NCBI GenBank assembly: GCA_031963415.1
Contig: JASSUI010000001.1
Coordinates: 620,001-684,000, forward strand
Reading direction: 5' to 3'
From: JASSUD01 sp031963415
Lineage (GTDB): Bacteria > Pseudomonadota > Gammaproteobacteria > Burkholderiales > Burkholderiaceae
DNA: 64,000 nucleotides
Part shown: positions 26,751 through 37,314 of the stretch, in pieces
Position numbering within the stretch: position 1 is the stretch's first letter
Layout of the letters: each line of letters starts with the position of its first letter
Notes under the pieces: generated by a model
The model's database searches: none
What the model was told of the DNA's origin: nothing
What the model saw: the letters and a program-made list of their open reading frames with translations, nothing else
Position numbers and translations under genes: made by a program

Positions 26751-29700
26751 ATGCAGAAGATAGGACAAGCATTGCACAGCTCAAGACTCATCCTGATACC
26801 AGCTCATAATTTCCATAAAGAGGCTCTCGATTATCAAAAGCAGAGGAACACAAAGGATGCGGAAGAGTGTTACCGTAAAGCACTCAAGGTGGCGGAAAAT
26901 GCATCCCAATTCCATAAATCTAAAGTAAATCAAGATCTTGCCGCCCTATATTTTGACTATGGCTGCTTTTTAGAAACAGAGGGCCGTGCTACTGATGCTG
27001 AACCGGCTTACCAACAAGCTTATGATCACATATCGAAGGCGATTAAGGACGCACCAGGTCAACCCGAGGTGCAGAATTTATTTAAGGATATCAGTCTTCA
27101 ATACAATAGATTTTTGCTTACTCAGGGAAAAGAAAAACAAGCGGATAAAATATTTGAGGATATGATCAAACGTCCTGCTCCTTCCGCTGTTCACTCTGCA
27201 AGCATTAGCCAACATTTTTCTTTACCATCTCCGAAATGGATTCCTTATAGAGGAGATGCTGATCAAAGTAATATTTTGTTTCGCAAAGAAAACTTAGATC
27301 TCAACGCACGTTTCGAGAGACTAAGAACCAAAAACCAGTCTACCCAAAAATTGTCGACTGCTGCCTCTCTACTAAGTTATACGTTACCTAAGCAGAATGA
27401 CCCTATAAGAGAAACCCGTCATTTGGCTTGGTGCATACAATCCAATGATGCGTCTAAAGAGGATAAAGCCATTTGGTTACAAAAAGCTAAGCAGGTAATC
27501 GAGCAGTTTAAAAGTCAGAATAAAAGCCTCGCACATGTTCAAGAAATTGTAGCGCTCTCTTCCATCGATCATTTGCAGCTGCACCGCGAGATCACCAATG
27601 CACTTTTAGAGGAACTAGGGCCACAAAAGAAATACTTCCTCAACCTTTTCTTATTGCGGGGAGTGTCCGTAATGATGCTTCAGCGCTGTCGCTTCAAAAT
27701 AGATCCCCATGTAGCAGGGGATTGCATCACATTAGTACAAACATTACTTAACTTACTAAGCAGTATTCATATCTACAGAAACCCTGAACAAACCATAACT
27801 TTATTGCAAACCCTCTCGCTCGCCATAGATTGGGCAATTTCTCACCATATAGAAGGAGTAGATCGAGTAGAGTTTGAGACCCCCCTTCTCAATGCACTTA
27901 ACAGATTCGACAATGAGAAAAAATATCCTGAGTTAGCATGGCTCGTTGAATATATTCGGCAAATGCTAATGCACTTACCGAACGATGAGACACTTTTAGA
28001 ATCCCTGCAACGCCGAATGAAAGTTGGCCTGTTAGGCATATTTCAGGCAACAGCGTTCGGTTTAAGTGTCGTTGGGACACAGGGTATCGAGCTTGCTGCC
28101 GCGATCATCCAACCCGACAAAATTTTGGACATTTATTCATCCTTTGAAGAAGCGCTCGGAGGGATTAAATGGCTTAGGCGCGCCCGTTGGTACGGAGAAC
28201 TCTGTTTTATCGACCTGCTCATTGGTCATGGCGAGTTCGATTTATTAGAAAAACATCTTAAAAAAAACCAGAAGAAGTGGGATGAACCCTTTTTACGCGG
28301 TCTATGTGATCGATTAGAGCGACTAGCATGCGACTCTACAGATCAAGGCGACAGTGCGCTTAAGCTGCTTAAAGCGCTAGAGTTAGGCGAGGTTGAATGG
28401 GCCCGACCTTCCATTCCCTCTATCGAAAATTATGCAACACAATGCCTTAATCGTGTAGCACTGATGTGGCCGACTCCCAGCTTCGATGAGATGGAACAAT
28501 ATGGTTACGCCCCTCCCGCTTGGCACCCGTTTTGGTTTGCACAGCCAAAAGATGGTTTATGGCAAGAGGTTTCAGCTCACACCACTTCACTAGAGGAGCT
28601 ACATAAAATACTGAAAGATCAGCATCTAGCGGCACTTGAACAAAATCAGGCACTTCAGGAGGCCCTCCAGCTCTATGTGGAGCAGCGTGGCAGAGTAGAA
28701 ATACAAAATAAAATAAAGACTTTAGACCCTCTTCTAAAAGAAGTTAAAGAACTTCTCTTGGCAAACAAAAAGCTAGTGATCTTGTTAACAGGGAATATCG
28801 GAGTGGGTAAAACCACCTTCTGCCGCAAGTTAGAAAAACAACTATGGGATGAAGTAGAAACGTACAAAGTGATTCCACTTCTGATTTGTTTACCGAGCAT
28901 CGACAAGCCCGAGCATGATTTGATTGCAAAAGCATTAAAGGAAAAAGGTTTTTCAGAAACTGAGATTCAAGTATTAAAAAACAAGCAAAAATTCGTTTTC
29001 ATTTTGGATGGCTATGACGAGATCCGTCAAATTCAAAATCTGTATCTGAGCAATCATATCAACCAGGTTAATAGTTGGCAGGGTCACATGGTCATCAATT
29101 GTGGCAGCGAATACTTGGGGCAGAACTACCACAACCGTTTTCAACCGGATCCGCAGGACAAAAACACACTCTTTCATGAAGTCGCGATCGAGCCGCTTAC
29201 AAATACAGATCCGTATGTAGAAAAATATGTGAATTGGCACCAAACGGGCTGGACGGTGCAAAATTACAAAGAGGCTATCGAACGATTACATTTAAAAAGC
29301 TTAGTCAGCAATCCATTTTTACTGCGTGTTGCGCTAGAAGCATTACCTCGCCTGGAAAATGATGGGAAAAGACGGACTGACATTCAGTTACGTATGGATC
29401 TGTACGATGAGTTTATTAGGCGGAAATATGAGGGCGGCCAAGAAAGCTTAAGCGCACAAGATTTAAAGGATGACCAAAGAGAGCTTTTTATAAAATTGTG
29501 CGACGATGGATTTGCTGAACATGGGCTCCGGTTTGTGCAAGATCTGGCAGTGCATATTTATACAGAGAACGAGGGCAATCCAATTGTTGAATATTCAATG
29601 TACAAAGATGAAGGGAGTTGGAAAGACACTTTTTTTGCGCACACGGCCAAACTTCAACTACTGCGCAATGCATGGCCGCTTATCCGTAGCGGTAATCGAT

Positions 29701-32279
29701 ACCGCTTTATCCATAAATCGCTACTAGAATACTTTGCGGCTCGTGCTCTCTTTAAGTCGTTTGATGCGTGCATGACACCGAAAATCCGTTCTCGTCGTGG
29801 GAGTGATGCGTCTGTCTATAGTTTTGAAAACCAACCTGCTCTATCCCTCCAAACACGACAAGATGTATGGCTCGCTCCCAAACACTGGGTTAATGACCGG
29901 GGAGTAATTCGATGGTTAACTAAGCGCGTAGAAAAAGAGCACACATTTAAGGATAAGCTTCTCCAGATTATTGAGCGCTCTAAAACTGATGTAAGTGTAC
30001 GTCAAGCGGCAGCCAATGCGATCACGATTTTGGTCAAAGCTGGAGTGCCATTCAATGGAGCAGATTTCAAAGGGATTCAGATTCCCGGGGCCGACTTAAG
30101 TTATGGTTTTTTTGATAACGCTCAATTCCAATCTGTCTCACAAGACCAACAGACCGATCTAAGAAGAGTATGGATGCAAGGGGCACGGCTGTGCGATGCG
30201 GATTTTAGAGGCGCCAAAATGCATGGGGCGCAGTTTGGGGAATTACCAAGTTTGCAGTTTGACAACAAGGTTAACGCTTACTGCTGCTCACCGCATTGGT
30301 TCGCCATCACCCGAGGTAAGAAAATTAGTCTTTATCAGCCCCTTACCCTTCAAAAGAAAAAGGCCGTGGTTGAGCACGAAAAAGTAGCAAAAGCTGCGAG
30401 TATCGCACTGTCGTCAGATGAGCGACACCTCGTCTCCGTAGATACAGACAAGACGGAGGTACTGGTGTGGGATTTAAACACACCCCGCGCCCAGCCGCAT
30501 AGCTTGAAAACCGAATATCAAGTTACTAGCTTGGCGCTGTCGTCAGATGGGCATTATGTAGTTTTCGGGAGTACAGACAAGAAAATGTGGGTGTGGGATG
30601 TAAACAAACCTCAAGACTCTAAAGACAGGCTCCATTGCTTGGGAAGGCATGATGATGAGATCACGAGCATCGCGCTGCCGTCAGATGGACTCAGCGCTAT
30701 CTCTGGCAGTAAGGACAAAACGGTGCGAGTGTGGGATCTGAACGCAGACGACGGCAAGTTCTGCACTCACAAATTAGAGGGGCACGACAAAGCAATCATT
30801 AGTGTCGCGCTCTCGCCGGAGCGGCATTATGCTGTCTCCGCCAGTAAAGACCATACGGTGCGACTATGGGATCTAAACGCAGACGACGGCAAGCGCTGCA
30901 TTCACATCCTGAACGGAAAGTATCCGATTACTAGCATGGCCCTGTCATCGGATGGACGCTATGTAGTCTTTAGTGGTGCGGACAAGATAGTACGGGTGTG
31001 GAATTTAAGTAGACCCAACGACAAGCCCCATATCTTAGCTGGACATAAGACTCGAGTCACTAGCATTGCACTGTCACCGGATGAGCACTATGCCTTCTCT
31101 GGCAGTAAGGAGATGATGCGAGTGTGGGACCTGCACGCGCTGAGCTGGGCGTCTCACACCTTAGCAGGGCATGACAGAGGAATTACTAGCGTGGCACTGT
31201 CACCAGATGGTCGGTATATCGTCTCCGGAGATAAAGATAAGAGCATATACATATGGGATTTGCTTGCACCCGTTGCCAAACCCCACCCCTTTAACGAACA
31301 TCACAGGGTTAGCAACATCGCACTGTTACAGAATGATCAGTATATCGTTTGTAGTAGCACGAGAAAGACAGTGCAGGTATGGGATTTGGTCACCGCGAGC
31401 AGCGTCCCGCTCTACATCTTACCGGTACATGACGGTGAATGGGTTACTAGCCTGGCACTATCGTCAGATGGGCGCTATGTAGTCTCCGGCAGGACGGACA
31501 AAAAGGTGCATGTATGGAATTTAAACAAACCTGACACCGAACCCCGTCGCTTGGAAGGGCACACGGGCAAAATCACTAGCATCGCACTTTCGTCGGATGG
31601 GCTCAGTGCTATCTCTGGCAGTACAGACAAGAGGGCGCTAGTATGGGATTTAAAAGGCGTAGAGGAAAAAGGCGTGGGGGATATAAACACAACCAAGGCT
31701 CGGCACATTTTGAAAGGGCATCAGCAAGAGATTACCAGCGTCGCGCTGTCGTCGGATGGGCTCCAAGCTATCTCTGGCAGTAAGGACCATATGGTGCGAG
31801 TTTGGAATTTAAATGGCGTGGATGCCACACCTCGGTGCATCTTGGAAGGACATAAGGATGAGATCACAAGCATTTCACTGTCGCCGGATGGGCTCTATGT
31901 CGCCTCTGGCAGCAAAGACAAGACGGTGCGAGTGTGGGATATCACTGCGGAGAAGTGCCTAGTGAAAATCAAAGATTTTAATGAATATGTCCATGCCCTC
32001 GATTGGAAAAAAATGGGAGACCTGGACTATTTAGTCACAGGCAGCGGGGATAAAGCTATTCGTTGGTGGCAATTGATTAAAGAAAATGGTCAGTGGCGGG
32101 CGATCTTACGCTGGACTTCCGCGCAACAATCGCTGATTCTGTCTAACGCAAATATCGAGGGGGTCCAAGGTTTAAGCCCAAGGAGTAAGCTTCTTTTGAA
32201 GCAACGCGGGACGAAAGGGAACCCTGCCCCCACCACTTACACAGCCAGCACAAGGGCAGCGCCAGCTTTATACGTATAG
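26751..32279 (+). CDS. Giant TPR-NACHT-pentapeptide-WD40 STAND ATPase
   Basis: 1842 residues from the ATG at 26751, with AAGGTG 6 nt upstream; a TTG at 26712 is less likely. Order of domains: TPR-like helices (about 20-130; YQKQRNTKDAEECYRKALKV), a long helical region, a NACHT NTPase with P-loop GNIGVGKTT (681-689) and Walker B FVFILDGYDE (near 748), a helical linker with AANAITILVKAGVPF, pentapeptide-like repeats (about 1100-1165; GADLSYGFFDNAQF), and 13-14 WD40 blades (about 1200-1775; endings such as VRVWDLNADD). The tail is IEGVQGLSPRSKLLLKQRG. STAND proteins of this kind are signal-sensing switches; bacterial ones act in antiphage defence, fungal ones in incompatibility. No signal peptide. 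A T3SS-delivered role is possible but not shown. Confidence 0.93.
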   Translation: MQKIGQALHSSRLILIPAHNFHKEALDYQKQRNTKDAEECYRKALKVAENASQFHKSKVNQDLAALYFDYGCFLETEGRATDAEPAYQQAYDHISKAIKDAPGQPEVQNLFKDISLQYNRFLLTQGKEKQADKIFEDMIKRPAPSAVHSASISQHFSLPSPKWIPYRGDADQSNILFRKENLDLNARFERLRTKNQSTQKLSTAASLLSYTLPKQNDPIRETRHLAWCIQSNDASKEDKAIWLQKAKQVIEQFKSQNKSLAHVQEIVALSSIDHLQLHREITNALLEELGPQKKYFLNLFLLRGVSVMMLQRCRFKIDPHVAGDCITLVQTLLNLLSSIHIYRNPEQTITLLQTLSLAIDWAISHHIEGVDRVEFETPLLNALNRFDNEKKYPELAWLVEYIRQMLMHLPNDETLLESLQRRMKVGLLGIFQATAFGLSVVGTQGIELAAAIIQPDKILDIYSSFEEALGGIKWLRRARWYGELCFIDLLIGHGEFDLLEKHLKKNQKKWDEPFLRGLCDRLERLACDSTDQGDSALKLLKALELGEVEWARPSIPSIENYATQCLNRVALMWPTPSFDEMEQYGYAPPAWHPFWFAQPKDGLWQEVSAHTTSLEELHKILKDQHLAALEQNQALQEALQLYVEQRGRVEIQNKIKTLDPLLKEVKELLLANKKLVILLTGNIGVGKTTFCRKLEKQLWDEVETYKVIPLLICLPSIDKPEHDLIAKALKEKGFSETEIQVLKNKQKFVFILDGYDEIRQIQNLYLSNHINQVNSWQGHMVINCGSEYLGQNYHNRFQPDPQDKNTLFHEVAIEPLTNTDPYVEKYVNWHQTGWTVQNYKEAIERLHLKSLVSNPFLLRVALEALPRLENDGKRRTDIQLRMDLYDEFIRRKYEGGQESLSAQDLKDDQRELFIKLCDDGFAEHGLRFVQDLAVHIYTENEGNPIVEYSMYKDEGSWKDTFFAHTAKLQLLRNAWPLIRSGNRYRFIHKSLLEYFAARALFKSFDACMTPKIRSRRGSDASVYSFENQPALSLQTRQDVWLAPKHWVNDRGVIRWLTKRVEKEHTFKDKLLQIIERSKTDVSVRQAAANAITILVKAGVPFNGADFKGIQIPGADLSYGFFDNAQFQSVSQDQQTDLRRVWMQGARLCDADFRGAKMHGAQFGELPSLQFDNKVNAYCCSPHWFAITRGKKISLYQPLTLQKKKAVVEHEKVAKAASIALSSDERHLVSVDTDKTEVLVWDLNTPRAQPHSLKTEYQVTSLALSSDGHYVVFGSTDKKMWVWDVNKPQDSKDRLHCLGRHDDEITSIALPSDGLSAISGSKDKTVRVWDLNADDGKFCTHKLEGHDKAIISVALSPERHYAVSASKDHTVRLWDLNADDGKRCIHILNGKYPITSMALSSDGRYVVFSGADKIVRVWNLSRPNDKPHILAGHKTRVTSIALSPDEHYAFSGSKEMMRVWDLHALSWASHTLAGHDRGITSVALSPDGRYIVSGDKDKSIYIWDLLAPVAKPHPFNEHHRVSNIALLQNDQYIVCSSTRKTVQVWDLVTASSVPLYILPVHDGEWVTSLALSSDGRYVVSGRTDKKVHVWNLNKPDTEPRRLEGHTGKITSIALSSDGLSAISGSTDKRALVWDLKGVEEKGVGDINTTKARHILKGHQQEITSVALSSDGLQAISGSKDHMVRVWNLNGVDATPRCILEGHKDEITSISLSPDGLYVASGSKDKTVRVWDITAEKCLVKIKDFNEYVHALDWKKMGDLDYLVTGSGDKAIRWWQLIKENGQWRAILRWTSAQQSLILSNANIEGVQGLSPRSKLLLKQRGTKGNPAPTTYTASTRAAPALYV

Positions 32280-32527
32280 GTATGAACGCTGCTCTTCTTT
32301 CGCAAGCGTTAGCATTAAAAGCATATGAGCATATCTGATGATAACGCTCGCGATAAGATCTGCGCAGAACATGAGCAATAGCCGCTCCCTGAGCGCAAGA
32401 CTTGATCAGGCCAAGGGGGCGGGCTACGTAGGCCAGAAGAGAATGCCTTATAGCGACTTTACATCAGCCTTCATTACAGACTACAGCTTTTGAACTTTGC
32501 TTTAATTCATACGCCACTAGAATTCAC

Positions 32528-33463
32528 TTAATCCAAAGCAGACACAAGTTCCGGCACTAACTCAAACAAATCGCCGACCAAACCATAATCAGCGACGCTG
32601 AAGATCGGAGCATCAGCATCTTTATTGATCGCGACAATTACTTTGGAGTCTTTCATACCGGCTAAATGTTGAATCGCGCCTGAAATCCCAACGGCCAAGT
32701 ACAACTGTGGCGCCACAATTTTGCCAGTCTGACCGATTTGATAATCATTCGGCGCAAAACCTGCATCAACAGCGGCGCGTGACGCACCAAGCGCTGCACC
32801 TAATTTTTGTGCCAAAGGCTCGAGCAGGCTGAGGTAATTTTCACTTGAACCAAGACCACGGCCGCCTGCTACGATGACTTGCGCGGCTGTCAGCTCTGGA
32901 CGATCAAGCGGTGTCAAATTACGACTAATAAAGTGCGAGCGCCCAGTATCAGGAGCTGCTTCTATCACTTCAAGCGCTGCGTTGCCTCCTTGAGTACTCA
33001 CTGCCTCAAAGCTTGCTGAGCGCACGGTTAATACCTTGATTGGATCACTTGATTGCACCGTGGCAATCGCATTACCCGCATAAATTGGCCGCTCAAACGT
33101 ATCGGCGTTAATTACCGCTGAAATCTCTGAGATTTGCGCAACATCACATTTAGCTGCAACCCGCGGCGCAATATTTTTACCGTAGGCTGTCGCCGCCATC
33201 ACGATATGGGAATAATTTTTAGCCAACTTAAGTGCTGTCGCGCTGATATTCTCGGCTAGCCCTTCGGCTAAATGAGGGGCATCTACAACCCATACTTTCG
33301 CGATGCCGGCGATCTTAGTCGCTTGCTCGGCAACACCTTGTACACGATGGCCCGCTACCAGCAAATGACACGCTGAGCCAATTTTCTGCGCAGCGCTAAT
33401 CGCATTCAGCGTGGCACCTTTAATTTCTTGATTGTTATGTTCAGCAATAATCAGAATTGTCAT
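32528..33463 (-). CDS. etfA: Electron transfer flavoprotein alpha subunit
   Basis: 311 residues. The C-terminal FAD domain is typical: GGRGLGSSENYLSLLEPLAQ, GASRAAVDAGF, QIGQTGKIVAPQLYLAVGIS, GAIQHLAGMKDSKVIVAINK. With EtfB it accepts electrons from acyl-CoA and other dehydrogenases and passes them to the quinone pool. It follows etfB, separated by one palindromic repeat. Full length. Confidence 0.97.
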   Translation of the reverse strand: MTILIIAEHNNQEIKGATLNAISAAQKIGSACHLLVAGHRVQGVAEQATKIAGIAKVWVVDAPHLAEGLAENISATALKLAKNYSHIVMAATAYGKNIAPRVAAKCDVAQISEISAVINADTFERPIYAGNAIATVQSSDPIKVLTVRSASFEAVSTQGGNAALEVIEAAPDTGRSHFISRNLTPLDRPELTAAQVIVAGGRGLGSSENYLSLLEPLAQKLGAALGASRAAVDAGFAPNDYQIGQTGKIVAPQLYLAVGISGAIQHLAGMKDSKVIVAINKDADAPIFSVADYGLVGDLFELVPELVSALD

Positions 33464-33510
33464 TTTGTTTCCAGCAAACAGTTACAGTACAAAAGCCGTC
33501 CTGTCGTTTT

Positions 33511-33615
33511 TAGAGCCTGTTCAGCATTTTCCTGGTGGGCCTTGTGCCCCCGCAGACAGTACAACTAGTACGGCAAGGTAGCGCGCGAGCGCCAAGGAAG
33601 CGCTAAACAGCGCGC
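33511..33615. repeat. Single copy of the medium palindromic repeat between etfB and etfA
   Basis: It starts TAGAGCCTGTTCAGCATTTTC; the middle has GCAGACAGTACAACTAGTACGG, shown here as two overlapping parts of the common unit; it ends GCGCTAAACAGCGCGC. The right edge touches the TAA stop of etfB (33616-33618). The core is almost identical to the units at 62089-62629. Confidence 0.88.
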
Positions 33616-34377
33616 TTACAGAACCTTTGCCTCGTGTTTCAATCTATCAATCAGCGTTTTCACATCAGGCACTTGTACACCTGCCGAACGTTTTGGCGGC
33701 TCGCTGACTTTTAATGTTTGCAAGCGAGCTTTCACATCGACCCCCAAGCTTTCTGGTGTCAGCGTAGCCAGTGGCTTTTTCTTTGCTTTCATAATATTTG
33801 GCAAGGTGACGTAACGTGGCTCATTCAGCCGCAAATCGGTTGTAATCACCGCTGGCAGCAGAAGCGATAGCGTTTCTAAGCCACCGTCAATTTCGCGTGT
33901 GACATGCGCGCATTGCTGACCATTTTCTTCAACCAATACGACTTTTGAAGCGAAGGTTGCTTGCGGCCAATCGCACAGCGCAGCTAGCATCTGGCCGGTT
34001 TGATTCGCATCATCATCGATAGCTTGCTTACCTAATATCACCAGCTGAGGCTGTTCTTGTTCAACCAACGCTTTTAAAAGTTTAGCCACAGCAAGTGGCT
34101 GCAATTCTTCATTGGTTTCCACCAAGATCGCACGATCTGCCCCAATGGCTAATGCTGTACGCAACGTTTCTTGCGCCTGCGCGACACCACATGACACGGC
34201 AATAATCTCGCTCACAACTCCCGCTTCTTTTAAACGTACGGCTTCTTCAACAGCGATCTCATCAAAGGGATTCATCGACATTTTCACATGGGCCAATTCA
34301 ACCCCTGAACTATCAGACTTCACTCTTACTTTGACGTTGTAATCGACTACCCGTTTAACCGGCACTATAACTTTCAT
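33616..34377 (-). CDS. etfB: Electron transfer flavoprotein beta subunit
   Basis: 253 residues with the EtfB signatures MKVIVPVKRVVDYNVKVRVK at the start and VKMSMNPFDEIAVEEAVRLK, plus LGKQAIDDDANQTGQMLA and LPAVITTDLRLNEPRYVTLP. It binds AMP and half of the flavin site in complex with EtfA. It lies 52 bp downstream of metQ and 152 bp upstream of etfA, the latter gap being filled by a repeat. Confidence 0.97.
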   Translation of the reverse strand: MKVIVPVKRVVDYNVKVRVKSDSSGVELAHVKMSMNPFDEIAVEEAVRLKEAGVVSEIIAVSCGVAQAQETLRTALAIGADRAILVETNEELQPLAVAKLLKALVEQEQPQLVILGKQAIDDDANQTGQMLAALCDWPQATFASKVVLVEENGQQCAHVTREIDGGLETLSLLLPAVITTDLRLNEPRYVTLPNIMKAKKKPLATLTPESLGVDVKARLQTLKVSEPPKRSAGVQVPDVKTLIDRLKHEAKVL

Positions 34378-34429
34378 GCGTTACTTCCTTAACCAGAAAT
34401 TCTTTAGGAATCCATCTCAAGGCTAACTA

Positions 34430-35224
34430 TTACCATGCGGCAATTGCAGCCCCTTTAAATTGTTCAGCAATATATTTCTTCACGTCAGGCGAGTGATAGG
34501 CGCTAACCAGTTTAGCAACCCATGGCTGATTACGATCAACCGCGCGTACCGCAATTAAATTTGCATACGGCCCCTGTGCTGGTTCAAGCGCTAGCGCATC
34601 TTGCGTCGGCACCAGCTGCGCTTGCACAGCAAAATCAGTATTAATGGCTGCTGCATCAACATCATTGAGCACACGCGGTAATTGCGCAGCATCAAGTTCA
34701 ATCATTTTCAGCTTTTTAGGATTATCAACAATGTCCAGCACTGTCACTTGCAACCCAGCTTCGACGCGTAATTCCAATAAGCCTTGCTGTTGCAGCAACA
34801 GCAGTGCACGTGCACCATTCGTAGGATCATTTGGAATAGCGATACGCGCACCTGGTTTTAGCTCTGCCAGCGATTTAATCCGTTTGGAATAAACACCCAT
34901 TGGAAACGTCACCGTGTAGCCCACATTCACCAGTTGATAACCACGATCTTTCACCTGCGCTTCTAAATAAGGCAGATGTTGATAGCTATTAGCCTTCAAT
35001 TCACCTGCCGCTAGCGCTGCGTTAGGTTGCACAAAGTCAGAAAACTCAACGCTTTGAATCACCAACCCCTCTTTAGCTGCCACTTTTTTCACCACTTCCA
35101 GAATTTGCGCGTGTGGGCCACTCGTCACGCCTACTTTAATTTTCTCCTCAGCTTGTGAATTCATCGAGAAAAATGCGACCGCACCCACTGTAATAAGCAA
35201 CTTAAAGATGTGACGGAATGACAT
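34430..35224 (-). CDS. metQ: MetQ/NlpA-family methionine-binding lipoprotein or periplasmic protein
   Basis: 264 residues from the ATG at 35224, with an AGGAG site 6 nt upstream. A signal peptide ends near SMNSQAEEKIKVG; no lipobox Cys is seen, so it is probably a soluble periplasmic form. Family blocks: VGVTSGPHAQILEVVKKVA, FSDFVQPNAALAAGELKANS and NAHQHLPYLE-like SYQHLPYLE. It delivers methionine to MetNI. Its transporter genes are 2.6 kb away at 37875-39558, separated by two foreign-looking genes, although the three are normally adjacent. Confidence 0.94.
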   Translation of the reverse strand: MSFRHIFKLLITVGAVAFFSMNSQAEEKIKVGVTSGPHAQILEVVKKVAAKEGLVIQSVEFSDFVQPNAALAAGELKANSYQHLPYLEAQVKDRGYQLVNVGYTVTFPMGVYSKRIKSLAELKPGARIAIPNDPTNGARALLLLQQQGLLELRVEAGLQVTVLDIVDNPKKLKMIELDAAQLPRVLNDVDAAAINTDFAVQAQLVPTQDALALEPAQGPYANLIAVRAVDRNQPWVAKLVSAYHSPDVKKYIAEQFKGAAIAAW

Positions 35225-35511
35225 ACAAGCTCCTGTGTGCAAGAGGTGAAAAAGTTAAGTAGCTTATAGAAAGACTATATTGCCACGATTAATTTGCCTA
35301 AGCTTCTTATTTAAGAGGCTTAAAGCTCTTATTTATAACAACGCTTTCTTCCAAATCATAACAAACCTATCTCGTAGCGCTTGAAGGATCGAACGAATCA
35401 AAAAATGAAGCTGTGCAACCGTTAAGCAACCGAGAAAGGCATTCTAATAAATTATTAAAAGAATCAGATTTCTCTTAGAATGCTTATGTCAACAGAAAAA
35501 GGAGTAATGAT

Positions 35512-37038
35512 ATGTCGGGCCCATTACCGCCAATCGCTCCGCCTCCCTTCAGGGGGGCTCGCAGAAGATCGCTTAGAAGCTGGGGAAATAGTCTTACGGC
35601 CCATAGCGCTGCTGCTAGGCAGCTAACTAATACACGTCTAGCTCAGCATATACGAGCAGCAAAAGAATTCTTCAAAAACTCTCTTTCAATTAACACCCTC
35701 GCTGCGCTTCTCCACAATGTTGAAGACGAAGTTCACGAGCTAACCTCAATGGCAGCTCCTCATGAGGACGCACAAGAAGCAAACCCATCCCGAAACGAAA
35801 ATGAAGCTCTTGGCGAGTCTAACTCTGCTGGCCCACACGTAGCAGGCGCGCAAGAATCTCGAGCAGAAGAACACTTAGCGTCACTTGGAAGCACTGAAGA
35901 AAGCATACAGACGTCGGAGGAAATTGCATCAGCAGCCGCTTCTTCCTCCAATAAAGCCTCACCATTCGGGGCGCTAAATGGATTAGCAGCATCACTTCCG
36001 CCCGCGGGCAGTGCCGACGAAAGTACTGTGCAAGCTCAGATTATCGAAGCATTTAACTTGGGCCTCGCTGCTATCGAATACATCGATCAATACGCGGCGC
36101 TAAATGAGTCAAATGCGCCATCCCAAGACCAGACGCTAGCGTTTATCGCGCAAATTGATAGCCGTGTTCAAAGCCTCAGAAGCCGCATCGAGCTCACGAC
36201 TCAAAATAGGCCGCTAAACGCTACGGTTAAACAGCGCTTAGCATTTATTATGAGCATGTTGAGCTTTATGAAGCATTTACTAAAATCAGGAATAAGGTCG
36301 AATATTTCCACCTCAGCGCTGTCAAACAGGGCCTCCGCTAAAAAGCTTTCAAAAACAAAAAATAAAAAGCTTATGCGAAGCATGGCCGCTTTGCTTAAAG
36401 AAGAATTAGAGTCAAAACCTATACTCCCACCTAATAGAGTTTTCCTTCGTAAACAGCAGGAAGGAGGCGGCGGCGGAGAATCAAAAGACCCTAAATTCAT
36501 GGATTCAGGAGGCGAAGATGAGTCTTCGCAGGAGCCCAACGAAAAAGCCCACGCACCAGAGCCATTGGTAGAAGGTGAACAAGAAGAAGAAAATTATCCT
36601 TCGGCATCTGACCCTGTGCAGCGTGAAAAATTTAAAAATAAACAAGAAAAATTATTTCACCATGAAGCAGAACTTTTACGTAAAGGCCTCATAGAAATTT
36701 TTAGTGAAAATGATATTTATTTGCCAGAGAAGTATAGCGACCAAATACTGTTATTCATCATTATCGACGGGCTAGCAGTCGGCACAACAGACGATAGCGC
36801 CTATCATTATGTGCTCCAAAACTTGATGAACCGGCTTCCCATCTCAAAAAAAATAACATCGTTTCTGAAAGAAAAAGGAAGGAAATATTGGAAAATCCTG
36901 CAAATATTGAAATCTTTATACCTAGAAGATGGGATGAACTTAGAGGAAATAGAAAAAAATCTAGCCAAACACGCAAAAATTAGCCATTACGAAGACAAGC
37001 CTGCTCCGGCAGAAATGCTAAAAGCTGCGCAGATTTAA
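35512..37038 (+). CDS. Unrecognised 508-residue protein, T3SS effector candidate
   Basis: Good AAAGGAG ribosome site before the ATG. I do not recognise a domain. The N-terminus is Pro/Arg/Ser-rich (MSGPLPPIAPPPFRGARRRS), and about residues 80-165 are low-complexity and rich in A, S and E. Helical segments follow (170-270), then a basic patch RASAKKLSKTKNKK near 285, a GGGGGE stretch and an acidic region (310-370). The C-terminus is helical (ILLFIIIDGLAVGTTDDSAY; EEIEKNLAKH). No signal peptide or membrane helix. This disordered, polar start fits a type III-secreted protein. It was inserted, with the next gene, between metI and metQ on the opposite strand. Confidence 0.6.
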   Translation: MSGPLPPIAPPPFRGARRRSLRSWGNSLTAHSAAARQLTNTRLAQHIRAAKEFFKNSLSINTLAALLHNVEDEVHELTSMAAPHEDAQEANPSRNENEALGESNSAGPHVAGAQESRAEEHLASLGSTEESIQTSEEIASAAASSSNKASPFGALNGLAASLPPAGSADESTVQAQIIEAFNLGLAAIEYIDQYAALNESNAPSQDQTLAFIAQIDSRVQSLRSRIELTTQNRPLNATVKQRLAFIMSMLSFMKHLLKSGIRSNISTSALSNRASAKKLSKTKNKKLMRSMAALLKEELESKPILPPNRVFLRKQQEGGGGGESKDPKFMDSGGEDESSQEPNEKAHAPEPLVEGEQEEENYPSASDPVQREKFKNKQEKLFHHEAELLRKGLIEIFSENDIYLPEKYSDQILLFIIIDGLAVGTTDDSAYHYVLQNLMNRLPISKKITSFLKEKGRKYWKILQILKSLYLEDGMNLEEIEKNLAKHAKISHYEDKPAPAEMLKAAQI

Positions 37039-37314
37039 GCAATTTAAAGGGGAACTGCTAAATATAGCGAGAGCAAGCACTCAAGCCAATCAAAGCATCG
37101 AAAATAAAGGTATAGCGGCAATTACCTTAGAGTTTAATCAGCCTACGCTTAATTTGAATTACTCAATCAATCGGGTGACGCTACCGCAAAGCATCACCTA
37201 ATCTACGACTCTTTTCATAAGCCTAATTGCTCTGCTCTGGAGCAAAGCTTTTGTGCCAATACACTCGCAACAATAATTTTTAAAAAGCTTCAACTTAAAA
37301 GGAGATGATGAAAG

